From assembly GCA_019637295.1 (NCBI GenBank), contig JAHBVX010000005.1:124001-188000 (forward strand): a DNA stretch of 64,000 nucleotides, written 5' to 3'. The translations under genes and the position numbers were made by a program. Below are positions 1 to 9,769 of the stretch, piece after piece; the first letter of the stretch is position 1, and every line of letters starts with the position of its first letter. The stretch is from Polyangiaceae bacterium. Lineage in GTDB: Bacteria > Myxococcota_A > Polyangia > Polyangiales > Polyangiaceae. The notes below the pieces were generated by a model. It made no database searches and had not been told where the DNA came from. It saw nothing but the letters and a program-made list of their open reading frames with translations.

Positions 1-749
1 GCCTCCTTCTGGTCCCGGGTGGCGAGCTTCTGAGCCCCGAACGCCTCGTAGTTGCCGACGTACGGCGTGATGGTGCCGTAGTCCACGTCGAGGATGTGCG
101 TGGCCACGTTGTTCAGGAAGTGTTGGTCGTGGCTGATGACCACCGCGCAACCGCGAAACGCGGCCAAGAACCGCTCGAGCCAGCGGATGGACAGGATGTC
201 CAGGTGGTTGGTGGGCTCGTCGAGCAAGAGCACGTCGGGCCGGCCCACCAGCACCTGCGCTAGCAGCACCCGCAGCTTGTAGCCGCCGCTCAGGGTGCGG
301 AGCGGCTGCCGGATGGACGGCTCAGGGATGCCGAGACCCATCAGCACCTGCGCCGCGCGGGACTCGAGGGTGTAGCCGTCGTGGGCGCGGAGGATCTCGT
401 CGACGTCGCCGATCCGCTCCGGGTCGGGGGACTCCTGCAAGGCGAGCGCGTCTTGGTCCGCGAGCGCGCGGTGGACCACCTCGTCGCCCATCATCGCGAC
501 GTCGAGGATCAGCTGGTCGTCGCTCTGGAAGCGGTCCTGCTTCAGCACGCCGATCCGCGCATGCTTTGGGAACGTCACCTCGCCGCCGCTCGCGGGCTCG
601 TCGCCGATCAAGATCTTGAGGAACGTGGTCTTCCCGGAGCCGTTCGCGCCCACGAGGCCGTAGCGGCTACCCGCGTTCAGCTGTAACGTCACGTTCTCGA
701 ACAGCGCCTGCCGTCCGAAGCTCTTGCTGAGGTTGGTGATGCCGATCAC
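1..749 (-). CDS. ABC-F family ATPase, C-terminal part outside window
   Basis: N-terminal 249 residues of a soluble ABC-F protein (EttA/Uup group), a family that acts on ribosomes rather than in membrane transport. Visible are Walker A GANGSGKT at about residues 34-41, the signature LSGGYKLRV, and Walker B with the D-loop as LLLDEPTNHLD. The start is the GTG at 749: a TAG lies in frame five codons upstream, so no longer protein is possible. Full ABC-F proteins have two ABC domains and about 530 residues, so the linker and second ABC domain lie beyond the left edge. The subtype (Uup, EttA or antibiotic-resistance type) cannot be decided from this part. Confidence 0.93.
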   Translation of the reverse strand, partial: MIGITNLSKSFGRQALFENVTLQLNAGSRYGLVGANGSGKTTFLKILIGDEPASGGEVTFPKHARIGVLKQDRFQSDDQLILDVAMMGDEVVHRALADQDALALQESPDPERIGDVDEILRAHDGYTLESRAAQVLMGLGIPEPSIRQPLRTLSGGYKLRVLLAQVLVGRPDVLLLDEPTNHLDILSIRWLERFLAAFRGCAVVISHDQHFLNNVATHILDVDYGTITPYVGNYEAFGAQKLATRDQKE

Positions 750-842
750 GTCGGCCGCGGTCTAGCGCATTTCCTCCGACGGTCCTACCCCGACTCAGGC
801 GCCGGCTTGACGACGCGACGCGCGCGTGTCATCTCTCTCGCC

Positions 843-1010
843 CATGACGTGTCTCGACCAGAGCCAGACGGCGATCATGCGCGGTTTCCCGCGCGTGAGT
901 TGCCAGCGTGCTCGCGGCGAGCACCCGGAGCGGCGGATGCGTTGAGCTGAGCCCTCCCCCCCGAAGCCCTTCGCCGCGGGCACCGAATGATCGGTGCCCG
1001 TTTTTCTTTT
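843..1010 (+). ncRNA. Structured RNA leader or small RNA upstream of MATE exporter
   Basis: A 285-nt gap between divergent genes carries a series of plus-strand stems. CATGA/TCATG (843-847 with 875-879) encloses GTCT/AGAC. A 6-bp perfect hairpin lies at 879-894 (GCGCGG/CCGCGC) and a 7-bp one at 908-924 (GTGCTCG/CGAGCAC). The series ends in the intrinsic terminator at 978-1010. A TTGACG hexamer at 807-812 could be a -35 box, but no good -10 follows. The arrangement fits a riboswitch or attenuator leader of the MATE gene, or an independent small RNA. I do not recognise a named class. Confidence 0.45.
978..1010 (+). terminator. Intrinsic terminator before MATE gene
   Basis: A perfect 9-bp stem GGGCACCGA/TCGGTGCCC (978-986 and 991-999) with loop ATGA is followed by a T-rich tail at 1001-1010. 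This is a textbook rho-independent terminator read on the plus strand. An in-frame ATG at 987 sits in its loop, so that ATG is unlikely to be the start of the MATE gene. No plus-strand coding gene precedes it, so it ends either a small RNA or an attenuated leader transcript. Confidence 0.85.
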
Positions 1011-1034
1011 GTCCGCTTGCCTGTGAAAGCCCCC

Positions 1035-2438
1035 ATGTTCCCCGAGAAAGACCCCCTACCCTGGCGATTGAAACCCATCCCCGAGCTGGTCCGGCTGGCG
1101 TGGCCGACCGCCGTCTCGATGCTGTCCTTCAGCGTCATGACGCTGGTCGACACGCTGTTCGTCGGCCGGCTCGGGGCTAGTCAGCTCGCTGCCGTGAGCC
1201 TCGGCGGCGTGCTGGCCTTCGTTGTCATCTGCTTTGGATTCGGGCTGCTGCGAGCCACCAAGCTGCTCGTCGCGCAGGCGGTCGGCGCCGGGCGCGCTCG
1301 CGACGTCCCCGCCCTGACCGGCGCCGCGGTGTGGCTGGCGCTGGGGCTCGGAGTCCTCGCCATTCTTGGCGGTCAGCTGCTCAGCGGGGCGGCCGCCGCG
1401 CTCGGACCCGATGCGGCGACCGGGGAGTGGGCCGCGCGCTACTTCTCCATCCGCAACCTGGGCGCGCCGCTGTTCTACGTGGCGGTCGCGCTGCGAGAGT
1501 CGAGCTACGGCCAGGGTAACGCGCGGCTACCGATGCGTGCGACGCTGCTCGCGAACGCGACGAACATCGCGCTCGACGCCCTGCTCATCTTCTGCCTCGG
1601 CTGGGGCGTGGACGGCGCGGCGTGGGCTACCGTCGGCGCCTATGGCGTCGAGGTAGCCGTGTTGCTCTGCGTCTCGGCCAAACGCGCCGTGGTCTGGGCG
1701 CCGCCCCGCCTCAGCCGAGTGTCGGAGCTGGTTCGGGTCGGCGTCCCGCTCGGACTGCAGTTCGTGCTCGAGTTCGGCGCATTCGCCGTGCTCGTGGCCT
1801 TGCTCGCGCGCGCGGGCAAGGAGCAGCTGGCGGCGCACCAGATCGCGATGCAGCTCGTCCACTTCTCCTTCCTGCCGGCGCTGGCGATGGGCGAGGCCGC
1901 ATCGGTGCTGGCGGGTCAAGCGGTGGGCGCCAATCGGGACGACCTGGTCCGTCGGGTCGCCCGCGCCGCCCTCGGCTTGGCCGCGCTGTACACGGGCCTG
2001 TGCGCGCTGCTGTTCGTGGCCGGCCAGTCGGTCATCCCCGCGCTCTTCACGAGTGATCCGGCGGTCCGCGCCGTCAGCGCCAGGCTGCTGCTCATCGCCG
2101 CCGCCTTCCAGCTGGCCGACGCGGCCAATGCGGTGGCTCGCTCGGTGCTGCGCGCGGCGGGCGACGTGCGCTATCCCGCCGCGCTGGCCGTCACCATCGC
2201 CTGGGTGCTCACCCCGACCACGACGTGGTGGCTGGGGCTCCGGCTCGGCTACGGAGCCGTGGGCGCCTGGCTCGGGCTCTTGGCCGAGATCGTCGTCGGC
2301 GCGCTGCTGCTCTGGCGTCGGCTCGAGCGGGAGCGGTGGAAGACACACGCCCAGCAGTCCCGCTTGCGTCTGGCTCGCCCATCGGATTCGGACCTCGAGC
2401 CGGACGCAGCGCTGGCCCCGGCGCCGCTCAGCCGCTGA
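1035..2438 (+). CDS. MATE family multidrug/toxin exporter
   Basis: About 467 residues with the alternating hydrophobic pattern of a 12-TM MATE (NorM/DinF-type) antiporter in the inner membrane. The N-terminal segment PELVRLAWPTAVSMLS and the stretch VDTLFVGRLGASQLAAVSL are typical of the family. These carriers export organic cations, drugs or metabolites using Na+ or H+ gradients; no substrate can be assigned. I chose ATG 1035 (GAAAG six bases upstream) because the in-frame ATG at 987 lies in the loop of a terminator hairpin; GTG 1023 is another option. The structured leader upstream suggests control by transcription attenuation. It converges on the histidine kinase gene. Confidence 0.9.
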   Translation: MFPEKDPLPWRLKPIPELVRLAWPTAVSMLSFSVMTLVDTLFVGRLGASQLAAVSLGGVLAFVVICFGFGLLRATKLLVAQAVGAGRARDVPALTGAAVWLALGLGVLAILGGQLLSGAAAALGPDAATGEWAARYFSIRNLGAPLFYVAVALRESSYGQGNARLPMRATLLANATNIALDALLIFCLGWGVDGAAWATVGAYGVEVAVLLCVSAKRAVVWAPPRLSRVSELVRVGVPLGLQFVLEFGAFAVLVALLARAGKEQLAAHQIAMQLVHFSFLPALAMGEAASVLAGQAVGANRDDLVRRVARAALGLAALYTGLCALLFVAGQSVIPALFTSDPAVRAVSARLLLIAAAFQLADAANAVARSVLRAAGDVRYPAALAVTIAWVLTPTTTWWLGLRLGYGAVGAWLGLLAEIVVGALLLWRRLERERWKTHAQQSRLRLARPSDSDLEPDAALAPAPLSR

Positions 2439-2443
2439 GGCGC

Positions 2444-4006
2444 TCAGGTGTCGTCGCCGCGTCGCGCCAGCTCTGCCCTCGCCAAGGTCTGACCCACCTT
2501 GGCGAGGAGCTGGTGTGACGAGAAGGGCTTGGCCAGGAACTCCGCGCTCTCCGAGCTCAAGATGGTCTCGTCGAAGTTGCCCGGGTAGCCCGACATGAAG
2601 ATCACCGGGAGGGTCGGGTGGCTGCGACGCAGGCGCTGCGCCAGCTCGGTCCCGCCGATCAGCGGCATGACCACATCGGTCAGGAGAAGATCGAGGGGCA
2701 CCTCGGCCTCCCGCGCCACGCGCAGCGCCTCGTCTCCGTTCTGCGCCGTCAGCACACGATAACCGGCGTCCGCCAGCGTACCGGACACCAGGCGACGCAC
2801 CGCGGGCTCGTCCTCGACGACCAGGACGGTGCCTTCGGTTGGACCGGTGGGCATGGCTGGCGCGGCGGGTCGAGAGAGGGCGCTGGCATCGACCGCGGGC
2901 AGCAGCACCTCGAAGCGGGAGCCCCGGCCGGGGGTGCTCTCGACCAAGAGCACGCCGCTGGCCTGCTCCACGATGTTCTGACAGGTCGCCAAGCCGAGCC
3001 CGCTGCTGCCCAGGTGCTCCTTGGTGGTGAACAGCGGCTCGAAGATTCGCTCCAGGATGGCGGGCTCGATACCGCATCCGGTGTCCTCGACCGCGAGCCT
3101 GACGACGCGAGCACCGAGGCGAGCGCTGTGCTCGTCCTCGGGCTGCACCAGGTGATTCTCCGTCGTCAGCGTGAGGCGACCCCCAGCGGGCATCGCGTCG
3201 CGGGCGTTGACGACCAGGTTCACCAGCAGCTGCTGAAACCGCGCCGGATCGAGCAGGACAGCCCACAGCTCGGGATCCGGGACGGTGACCAACTCGATGT
3301 TCTCCCCGATCAGCCGGCGCAGCATGCGGTCCGTGCGCAGCACCAGCGTGTTCAAGTCCACCACCTCCGAGGCGGCGACGTGCTTGCGCGCGAGGGTGAG
3401 CAACTGCTGCGTGATCTCGGCCGCCTGCAGCGCCGCGCCGGCGATCTCCGCGACATGCGCCGCAGCTGGACTGCCCGTCGGGAGCGACCGCCGCGCCGCC
3501 TCCGAGGAGCCGAGGATCACGGTCAAGATGTTGTTGAAGTCGTGCGCGATCCCGCCTGCGAGCTGCCCGATGGCCTCCATGCGCTGCGCCCGCACCAGCT
3601 GCTCTTCCAGCCGATGGCGGTCGCTGACGTCGATGATGATGGAGTGCAGGACTTGGCGCCCGTGCCAGGTCATGGGCCCGGAGTACACCTCCACGTCCTT
3701 GACCACGCCTCTCGCCGCCAGGTGCCTGAACTTGAAGAACAGGCGCTTCTCCTCCCGAGCGCGCTGCATCTCCTCCTTCACGACGTGGTCAGGCAGAGTG
3801 TTGATGTCCTGGATGCGCAGGGTCAGCAGGGCCTCGCGCGAGTGGCCGTAGAAGCGACAGGCGGCGCTGTTGGCGTCGATGAGCTGACCCGACTCGGGAT
3901 CGATCACCAGCTTGACGGCCGGGTTGGTGTCGAACGTCTCGCGGTACCGTCGTTCGCTCTCGTCGAGCGCACGTGCGAGTTGGCTGCGGTCTCGATCGTC
4001 GTCCAT
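2444..4006 (-). CDS. PAS-domain hybrid sensor histidine kinase with C-terminal receiver
   Basis: 520-residue cytoplasmic hybrid kinase with no membrane segment. It has a PAS sensor (about residues 15-130), a HisKA H-box GGIAHDFNN with His155, an HATPase_c domain with N-box NLVVNARDAM, G1 DTGCGIEP and G2 GLGL, then a receiver with the acidic pocket VVEDEP, phosphoacceptor Asp444 (LLLTDVVMP) and the Lys of LAKPF. Such hybrids autophosphorylate on His and pass phosphate to their own Asp and possibly a phosphotransfer protein. The frame stays open about 130 codons upstream, but that part overlaps the preceding gene and is low-complexity Arg/Gly/Pro, so ATG 4006 is preferred. The signal is unknown. 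Confidence 0.92.
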   Translation of the reverse strand: MDDDRDRSQLARALDESERRYRETFDTNPAVKLVIDPESGQLIDANSAACRFYGHSREALLTLRIQDINTLPDHVVKEEMQRAREEKRLFFKFRHLAARGVVKDVEVYSGPMTWHGRQVLHSIIIDVSDRHRLEEQLVRAQRMEAIGQLAGGIAHDFNNILTVILGSSEAARRSLPTGSPAAAHVAEIAGAALQAAEITQQLLTLARKHVAASEVVDLNTLVLRTDRMLRRLIGENIELVTVPDPELWAVLLDPARFQQLLVNLVVNARDAMPAGGRLTLTTENHLVQPEDEHSARLGARVVRLAVEDTGCGIEPAILERIFEPLFTTKEHLGSSGLGLATCQNIVEQASGVLLVESTPGRGSRFEVLLPAVDASALSRPAAPAMPTGPTEGTVLVVEDEPAVRRLVSGTLADAGYRVLTAQNGDEALRVAREAEVPLDLLLTDVVMPLIGGTELAQRLRRSHPTLPVIFMSGYPGNFDETILSSESAEFLAKPFSSHQLLAKVGQTLARAELARRGDDT

Positions 4007-4155
4007 CCGGCCGGCCGGCGGTCGGACCCTCCCGACGCGCCCCCTGCCTCCGAGCATAGCCGCCCCCTGCGGGGGCGCCAGCCCCCCGCGCGCTCCGCGC
4101 AACGCGTGGCAATCGCCGCCAAAAATCACGGCTGCGAGCGCCGAAGGGCTGCGGC

Positions 4156-5832
4156 CTAGTCCGCGCGCTCGGCCGCGAGGGCGAGCGTTCGTGGGCTCAG
4201 GCTCGGAACCTGAAGGACGTGGTCCGGCGTCAGACCGCGCAGCTTGTGGGCCGGCAGGAACAGGATGCCGCCGCCGACGTGATGGGTCTCGTAGAAGAGC
4301 CCGCGTAGCCGCGCGACGACCTTGCCACGAGAGTCGAGCACGAGCACCTGCTTCTTCTCGGCCAGCGGCGAGGTCGACAGCTCGTGGGTGAAGCTCCACT
4401 CGAGCTCACCGTCGTCCCCGACGACGACGGTACGGTAAGTGCCCGGTGCCCGCTCTGGATCCGTCGAGTGCACGTAGGCCGTCGAGTTGACGTGCGTGAT
4501 GCGGGTGGCGAGCCGATTGAAATTGAAGTCGCTGATCCAGTCCGGGCTGCAGTAGCCCATGACGTCGCGGTACTGGTTCGGATCGCGCAGCTGCTTGCTG
4601 ATGAGGTCATAGCCCCAGGAGCCGATCACGCCCCCGCTGTAGGGGAACTGCCCTACCCCTTGGATCGACTGCCCCGGGGGCGCGCAGGGCGCGTGCGGCA
4701 GACCCTGCGCGTGCCCGAGCTCGTGCGCCATGGTGCTCTCGGCGCCCGCGCTCTGACCCTGCGCGAAGTAGCCGAGCCCGACCGAACCGCGCCCCCCGAC
4801 GTCGTTCGCGCTCGCTTGTGGGCTGAGGCCGGCGATGCAGCCGCTGCCACAGAACTGATAGGCCGAGGAGGCCGGCGCGACCATGCCGTAGTAGTAAGTA
4901 TCCTTCGGCGCGCCGGAGCTGTTGCGGAGCTGCAGCAGGAAGTTGAGCAAGTTGTTCCAGCTGTTGCCGCTGGTGGGCGACAGACTGTTCGGGTAGTTGA
5001 CCGGCGCGGTGGTGGTGATGTTCACCGCCGGCGTGGGGTACAGGTTGAACAGGAAGTTCTTCAGCGTCTCGATGCGCGCCGGGCTCGTGTCCGGCGTGAA
5101 GCCGCTCACGACGATGGGCACGACCACCACGTCGAACGCGGCGCCGGTGGAGGTGGCGCCGAGCGAAGCCTCGCCTTGCGCGGGGAAGCGCGCGCCGTCC
5201 TTGGGGCCGGCAGGTCCTCCCGCGGCGGCCTCGTGCAGCGTGACCGAATACGAACCGCCAACGGGGATCTGTGCCCCGGGGATCTCCACGTTGAGCGTGC
5301 TGCCGAGATTCCCGTCCGTCGAGGCGCCCTGAATGAAGCTCTGCGCGTCGAACGTCTGACCGCCCAGGGACAAGCGCGCGACGATCTCGCGCGGTTGAAA
5401 GCCGGCGTCGGGCGTGACGAACACGCGCAAGAGCCCCATGCGCCCCGCGACGATGGGCGCGTTGCGCTGGGTGACCTCACCGCCGTTCTGCATGATGGGT
5501 ACCTTCACGCCCTGGTACAGGCTGAGCTCGGTGATGCGCAGCGAGCTGGCGACGTCACCGGTGGCCACGGTTCCGCCGCTGCCGCCGCCTGCGCCCGTCC
5601 CGCCGCTGCCTCCGGCTGACGTCCCGCCGGTGCCCGCGGTGGTCAGGCCACAGGCGGCGAAGCACTGGGAGGCCTGTCCCGAGCTGCAGACGCACAGCGA
5701 GTAGCAGTCCCCACACGCACTGCACTCCGGCGCGGTAGTGCAGCCCGGACCTCCGATGTTCCCCTGGCTCGGGCTGTCCTGAGACCCGCAGCTGACAACA
5801 CCGATGAACAGAAAGGGTAGGAGCTTGCGCAT
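4156..5832 (-). CDS. Metzincin-like zinc metalloprotease lipoprotein
   Basis: 558 residues. A type II signal peptide ends in the lipobox VVSC (Cys15). A Cys-rich segment (31-61, nine Cys) and a Gly/Ser/Thr linker (65-90) lead to a catalytic region. The zinc motif HELGHAQGLPH (370-380) fits HExxHxxGxxH, and the Met-turn DVMGYC (423-428) follows, both hallmarks of metzincins. It is inferred to be a surface-anchored protease of the outer envelope. About 130 residues after the Met-turn form an extra, probably beta-rich, tail. The histidine kinase follows on the same strand after 149 nt. The substrate is unknown and the exact metzincin subfamily is unclear. Confidence 0.85.
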   Translation of the reverse strand: MRKLLPFLFIGVVSCGSQDSPSQGNIGGPGCTTAPECSACGDCYSLCVCSSGQASQCFAACGLTTAGTGGTSAGGSGGTGAGGGSGGTVATGDVASSLRITELSLYQGVKVPIMQNGGEVTQRNAPIVAGRMGLLRVFVTPDAGFQPREIVARLSLGGQTFDAQSFIQGASTDGNLGSTLNVEIPGAQIPVGGSYSVTLHEAAAGGPAGPKDGARFPAQGEASLGATSTGAAFDVVVVPIVVSGFTPDTSPARIETLKNFLFNLYPTPAVNITTTAPVNYPNSLSPTSGNSWNNLLNFLLQLRNSSGAPKDTYYYGMVAPASSAYQFCGSGCIAGLSPQASANDVGGRGSVGLGYFAQGQSAGAESTMAHELGHAQGLPHAPCAPPGQSIQGVGQFPYSGGVIGSWGYDLISKQLRDPNQYRDVMGYCSPDWISDFNFNRLATRITHVNSTAYVHSTDPERAPGTYRTVVVGDDGELEWSFTHELSTSPLAEKKQVLVLDSRGKVVARLRGLFYETHHVGGGILFLPAHKLRGLTPDHVLQVPSLSPRTLALAAERAD

Positions 5833-5939
5833 GGTCCTCCGACGCGGGAAACGACCCCGGGAGTCTGCGATGTGCAGACCAGTGCGTCAGCCCTATTCCG
5901 ACAAAACCGTCATGTTCCGTCCAGTTCGGAAAGTTGTAC

Positions 5940-7271
5940 TCAGACAGGAACTTCGTCGAGCGCCGCCAGGAGCCCGGTGCGCCGGTCGATGCTGCGCCAG
6001 TACGCGCCCAACGCGCCGGTCGGGTAGCGCCGCCCGAGCCTCTGCTCCAAGCGATCCGTGAGCCCGGCGGCCTCGTCGAGCGCGGCTCGTGCGAGCTCCC
6101 GACGCTCGGCGCAACCGCGAGTGGCGCCGAGCGCGCGCTCCACCGAGCGCGCTTCGAGGTCACGCTGCTCGACGCCGAAGCGCCGCCGGGTCTCGTCGAG
6201 CGCGCCGAGGGCACGGCGATGGACTCGCTCGTGTCGCCACCAGAGCTGGCTGGGCTCGTAGCGCGCGCTCGGCGCGCCATAACCCGCGACATCGGCGTCC
6301 ACCCACACGGGCTTGAACACGCTGGTGCATGGCGCCGACGTGCCGGTGGCGAAGGCCGTGATGGACGACGCGCCGAGGTGAGCGACGAGGGACGCCGTCG
6401 TCTGTCCGGCGCGCCGCGTCGGCCAGTAGGACGCATGCGCACACACCGTGCCCAGCGGCGCTGCCAGCGAGCGAGCGGGGCGGTCCACCGGACCGTGCGC
6501 GCGCAACGCGGCGAGAGCATCCGCCACGGCCAGCGCCGTGCCCCGCGCCCGCAGCGCCTCCTCGGTGCAGCGCCGTCGGGCTTTGGCGTTGGCCGCGAGC
6601 GCGAGCCAGCGCACGCCGAAGGTCCCCGCGAAGTCGAGCTTGCCCCGTCCGGGCTCCCGGCCCGCGTCCCGGGCGCGCGCCGCGAGCCCGTCACACCCGC
6701 GGTCCCAATCGTCGCGCAGCGTGAGTCCATTCGAGATGGCTCGCACGCCGCTCACGCGCTTCGCCACCCAGGCGCGCCCCGCGGTCTCGAGCACGAACAC
6801 GCTCTCGGGATCCGCGATCAAGAAGCTGCTGTCGTAGTGGAAGTTCCGATCGCGGTAGCCCGCTGGCCCGCCCTGTCCGTGCTCCTCCAGCAGCGACGCG
6901 ATCACGTCCACGGCTCGTTCGGCGCTCGTGGCGCGCTCGAGCCCGAGCCGCACCAGATCCATGCCGAGCAGCGCCGGGCGACGGGCCTGGGCAGTCGTGA
7001 AGACCGCCTCGTTGCCGATCGCGACGCCCGCGTCGTTGACGCCCATCTCGCCGCCCCACATCCAGTACGGGCGACTGAGCAGCAGCGCGCGGGTCGAGGC
7101 AACCTGCTGCAGCGTCAGGTAGGTGGCCTCGAGGCGCGAGCCAGCCGGGTGCTCCTGGGCGCCGAACCACTCGAGGCGCTGCGCCTCGTCCGGCTCCCGG
7201 TCGCTGTTCTTGGCGAACAGGACGACGCCATCCGCCGTCGATTCCCGCGAGATCCCGACCGTGTCACACAC
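5940..7271 (-). CDS. C69-family (secernin/dipeptidase-like) Ntn hydrolase
   Basis: 443 residues starting MCDTVG when the GTG at 7271 is used. In this family the Cys right after the initiator Met becomes the N-terminal nucleophile, and the following DGVVLFAKNSDREPDEAQ is the family signature (ADG..F.KNSDRE). That supports GTG 7271 over the upstream ATG 7307, which would bury the Cys behind 13 residues. Bacterial members are dipeptidases or related amidases; secernins are eukaryotic relatives of uncertain activity. No signal peptide is seen, so a cytoplasmic role is likely. It is divergent from the Rrf2 gene and shares its short promoter region. Confidence 0.85.
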   Translation of the reverse strand: MCDTVGISRESTADGVVLFAKNSDREPDEAQRLEWFGAQEHPAGSRLEATYLTLQQVASTRALLLSRPYWMWGGEMGVNDAGVAIGNEAVFTTAQARRPALLGMDLVRLGLERATSAERAVDVIASLLEEHGQGGPAGYRDRNFHYDSSFLIADPESVFVLETAGRAWVAKRVSGVRAISNGLTLRDDWDRGCDGLAARARDAGREPGRGKLDFAGTFGVRWLALAANAKARRRCTEEALRARGTALAVADALAALRAHGPVDRPARSLAAPLGTVCAHASYWPTRRAGQTTASLVAHLGASSITAFATGTSAPCTSVFKPVWVDADVAGYGAPSARYEPSQLWWRHERVHRRALGALDETRRRFGVEQRDLEARSVERALGATRGCAERRELARAALDEAAGLTDRLEQRLGRRYPTGALGAYWRSIDRRTGLLAALDEVPV

Positions 7272-7286
7272 CTGCAGCGCCCATTG

Positions 7287-7317
7287 TTGACAATCCCGAT
7301 GTATCAATTAAATCCCG
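7287..7317 (+). promoter_or_regulatory. Candidate promoter/operator of the cysteine operon
   Basis: A perfect -35 hexamer TTGACA (7287-7292) is followed, 15 nt on, by TTAAAT (7308-7313), a fair -10. The AT-rich patch stands out in this GC-rich DNA. A direct repeat AATCCCG occurs at 7292-7298 and 7311-7317, 19 bp apart, overlapping both hexamers, so an autoregulating Rrf2 protein could bind here. If used, the mRNA would start very close to the GTG at 7322, with little or no leader. The spacer is shorter than ideal, so this remains a candidate. Confidence 0.4.
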
Positions 7318-7321
7318 GAGC

Positions 7322-7768
7322 GTGAAGCTCTCGAGCAAGGGTCGGTACGCGATCCGGGCGTTGTTCGACATCGCCTACTTCAACGAGGGACGTCCCACGC
7401 AAGTCAAGCACATCGTGGAGCGTCAGGGCATCCCCACGCGCTTTCTCGAGCAGATCTTCCAGGAGCTGAAGCGCGCCGCGATCGTGGGCAGCAAGCGCGG
7501 CCCCCGGGGGGGCTACAGTCTGGTGCAGGCGCCGCAAGCGATCCGACTCGGTGACGTCGTGCGCGCCATCGAGGGGCCCGTCCGGCTCTGTGACCCGCGA
7601 CGGGGCAAGCGGGGCGAGTCAGAGCGCGCCACGGACGCGGTGCTCCAGGAACTGTCCGCGAGCGTCGAGGCGTGCTTCGATGGCGTGACCATCGCGGACG
7701 TCTGTGCGCGCGCGGAGGCGCTGGGCATCGGTCGCGATCGGTCGCAACGATACGTGTACGTGATCTGA
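7322..7768 (+). CDS. Rrf2-family transcriptional regulator
   Basis: 148 residues, the usual Rrf2 length. The N-terminus KLSSKGRYAIRALFDIA and the winged-helix segment IPTRFLEQIFQELKRA followed by SKRGPRGGYSL are diagnostic of Rrf2/IscR/CymR proteins. It is first in a packed operon for cysteine synthesis, which suggests a CymR-like regulator of sulfur metabolism. Three Cys are present (90, 118, 128), but their spacing does not match the 92/98/104 cluster of IscR, so canonical [2Fe-2S] sensing is doubtful. The start is GTG 7322, placed just after a candidate promoter. The next gene begins 10 bp downstream. Confidence 0.9.
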   Translation: MKLSSKGRYAIRALFDIAYFNEGRPTQVKHIVERQGIPTRFLEQIFQELKRAAIVGSKRGPRGGYSLVQAPQAIRLGDVVRAIEGPVRLCDPRRGKRGESERATDAVLQELSASVEACFDGVTIADVCARAEALGIGRDRSQRYVYVI

Positions 7769-7777
7769 AGAGCTCGC

Positions 7778-9479
<1,702 letters not shown>

Positions 9480-9493
9480 ATCAGGAGCAAGCC

Positions 9494-9769
9494 ATGGAAG
9501 TGATCATTCGAATCCCCACCCCACTGCGCACGCTGACGGGAGGCCAGGAGGCCGTCAAGGTCAGCGGCGGTACGGTCCGCGAGGTCGTAGACAACCTCGA
9601 GAGCGCCCATCCGGGCATGAGGGACCGCCTGCTCGACGCCAAAGGCGTCCGGCGCTTCGTGAACATCTATGTCGGCGAGGAAGACATCCGTTTCCTGGAC
9701 GGTCTCGACACGACGCTCGCGGACGGACAGGAGATCAGCATCGTTCCGGCGATCGCCGGGGGGCGCTGA
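9494..9769 (+). CDS. ThiS/MoaD/CysO-like sulfur carrier protein
   Basis: 91-residue beta-grasp protein with IPTPLRTLTGG near the N-terminus and a C-terminal GGR. In CysO of actinobacteria the C-terminal Gly is adenylated and converted to a thiocarboxylate that donates sulfur to CysM; neighbours here are an E1, CysM and a JAMM hydrolase, exactly that set. The protein carries one Arg beyond the Gly-Gly, so trimming would be needed before activation. An AGGAG at 9483-9487, six bases before ATG 9494, fixes this start over the in-frame GTG at 9476. A MoaD or ThiS role is less likely given the context. Confidence 0.88.
   Translation: MEVIIRIPTPLRTLTGGQEAVKVSGGTVREVVDNLESAHPGMRDRLLDAKGVRRFVNIYVGEEDIRFLDGLDTTLADGQEISIVPAIAGGR

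Noticed and set aside
987-1034. Extended N-terminus of the MATE exporter from ATG 987
   Set aside because: The ATG lies in the loop of an intrinsic terminator and the 16 extra residues do not resemble MATE N-termini.
1527-3266. Long minus-strand frame across MATE and kinase genes
   Set aside because: Low-complexity Arg/Gly/Ala translation with no family motif, shadowing two clear genes in GC-rich DNA.
4007-4399. N-terminal extension of the histidine kinase
   Set aside because: It overlaps the metzincin gene on the same strand and encodes low-complexity Arg/Gly/Pro sequence; PAS begins after ATG 4006.
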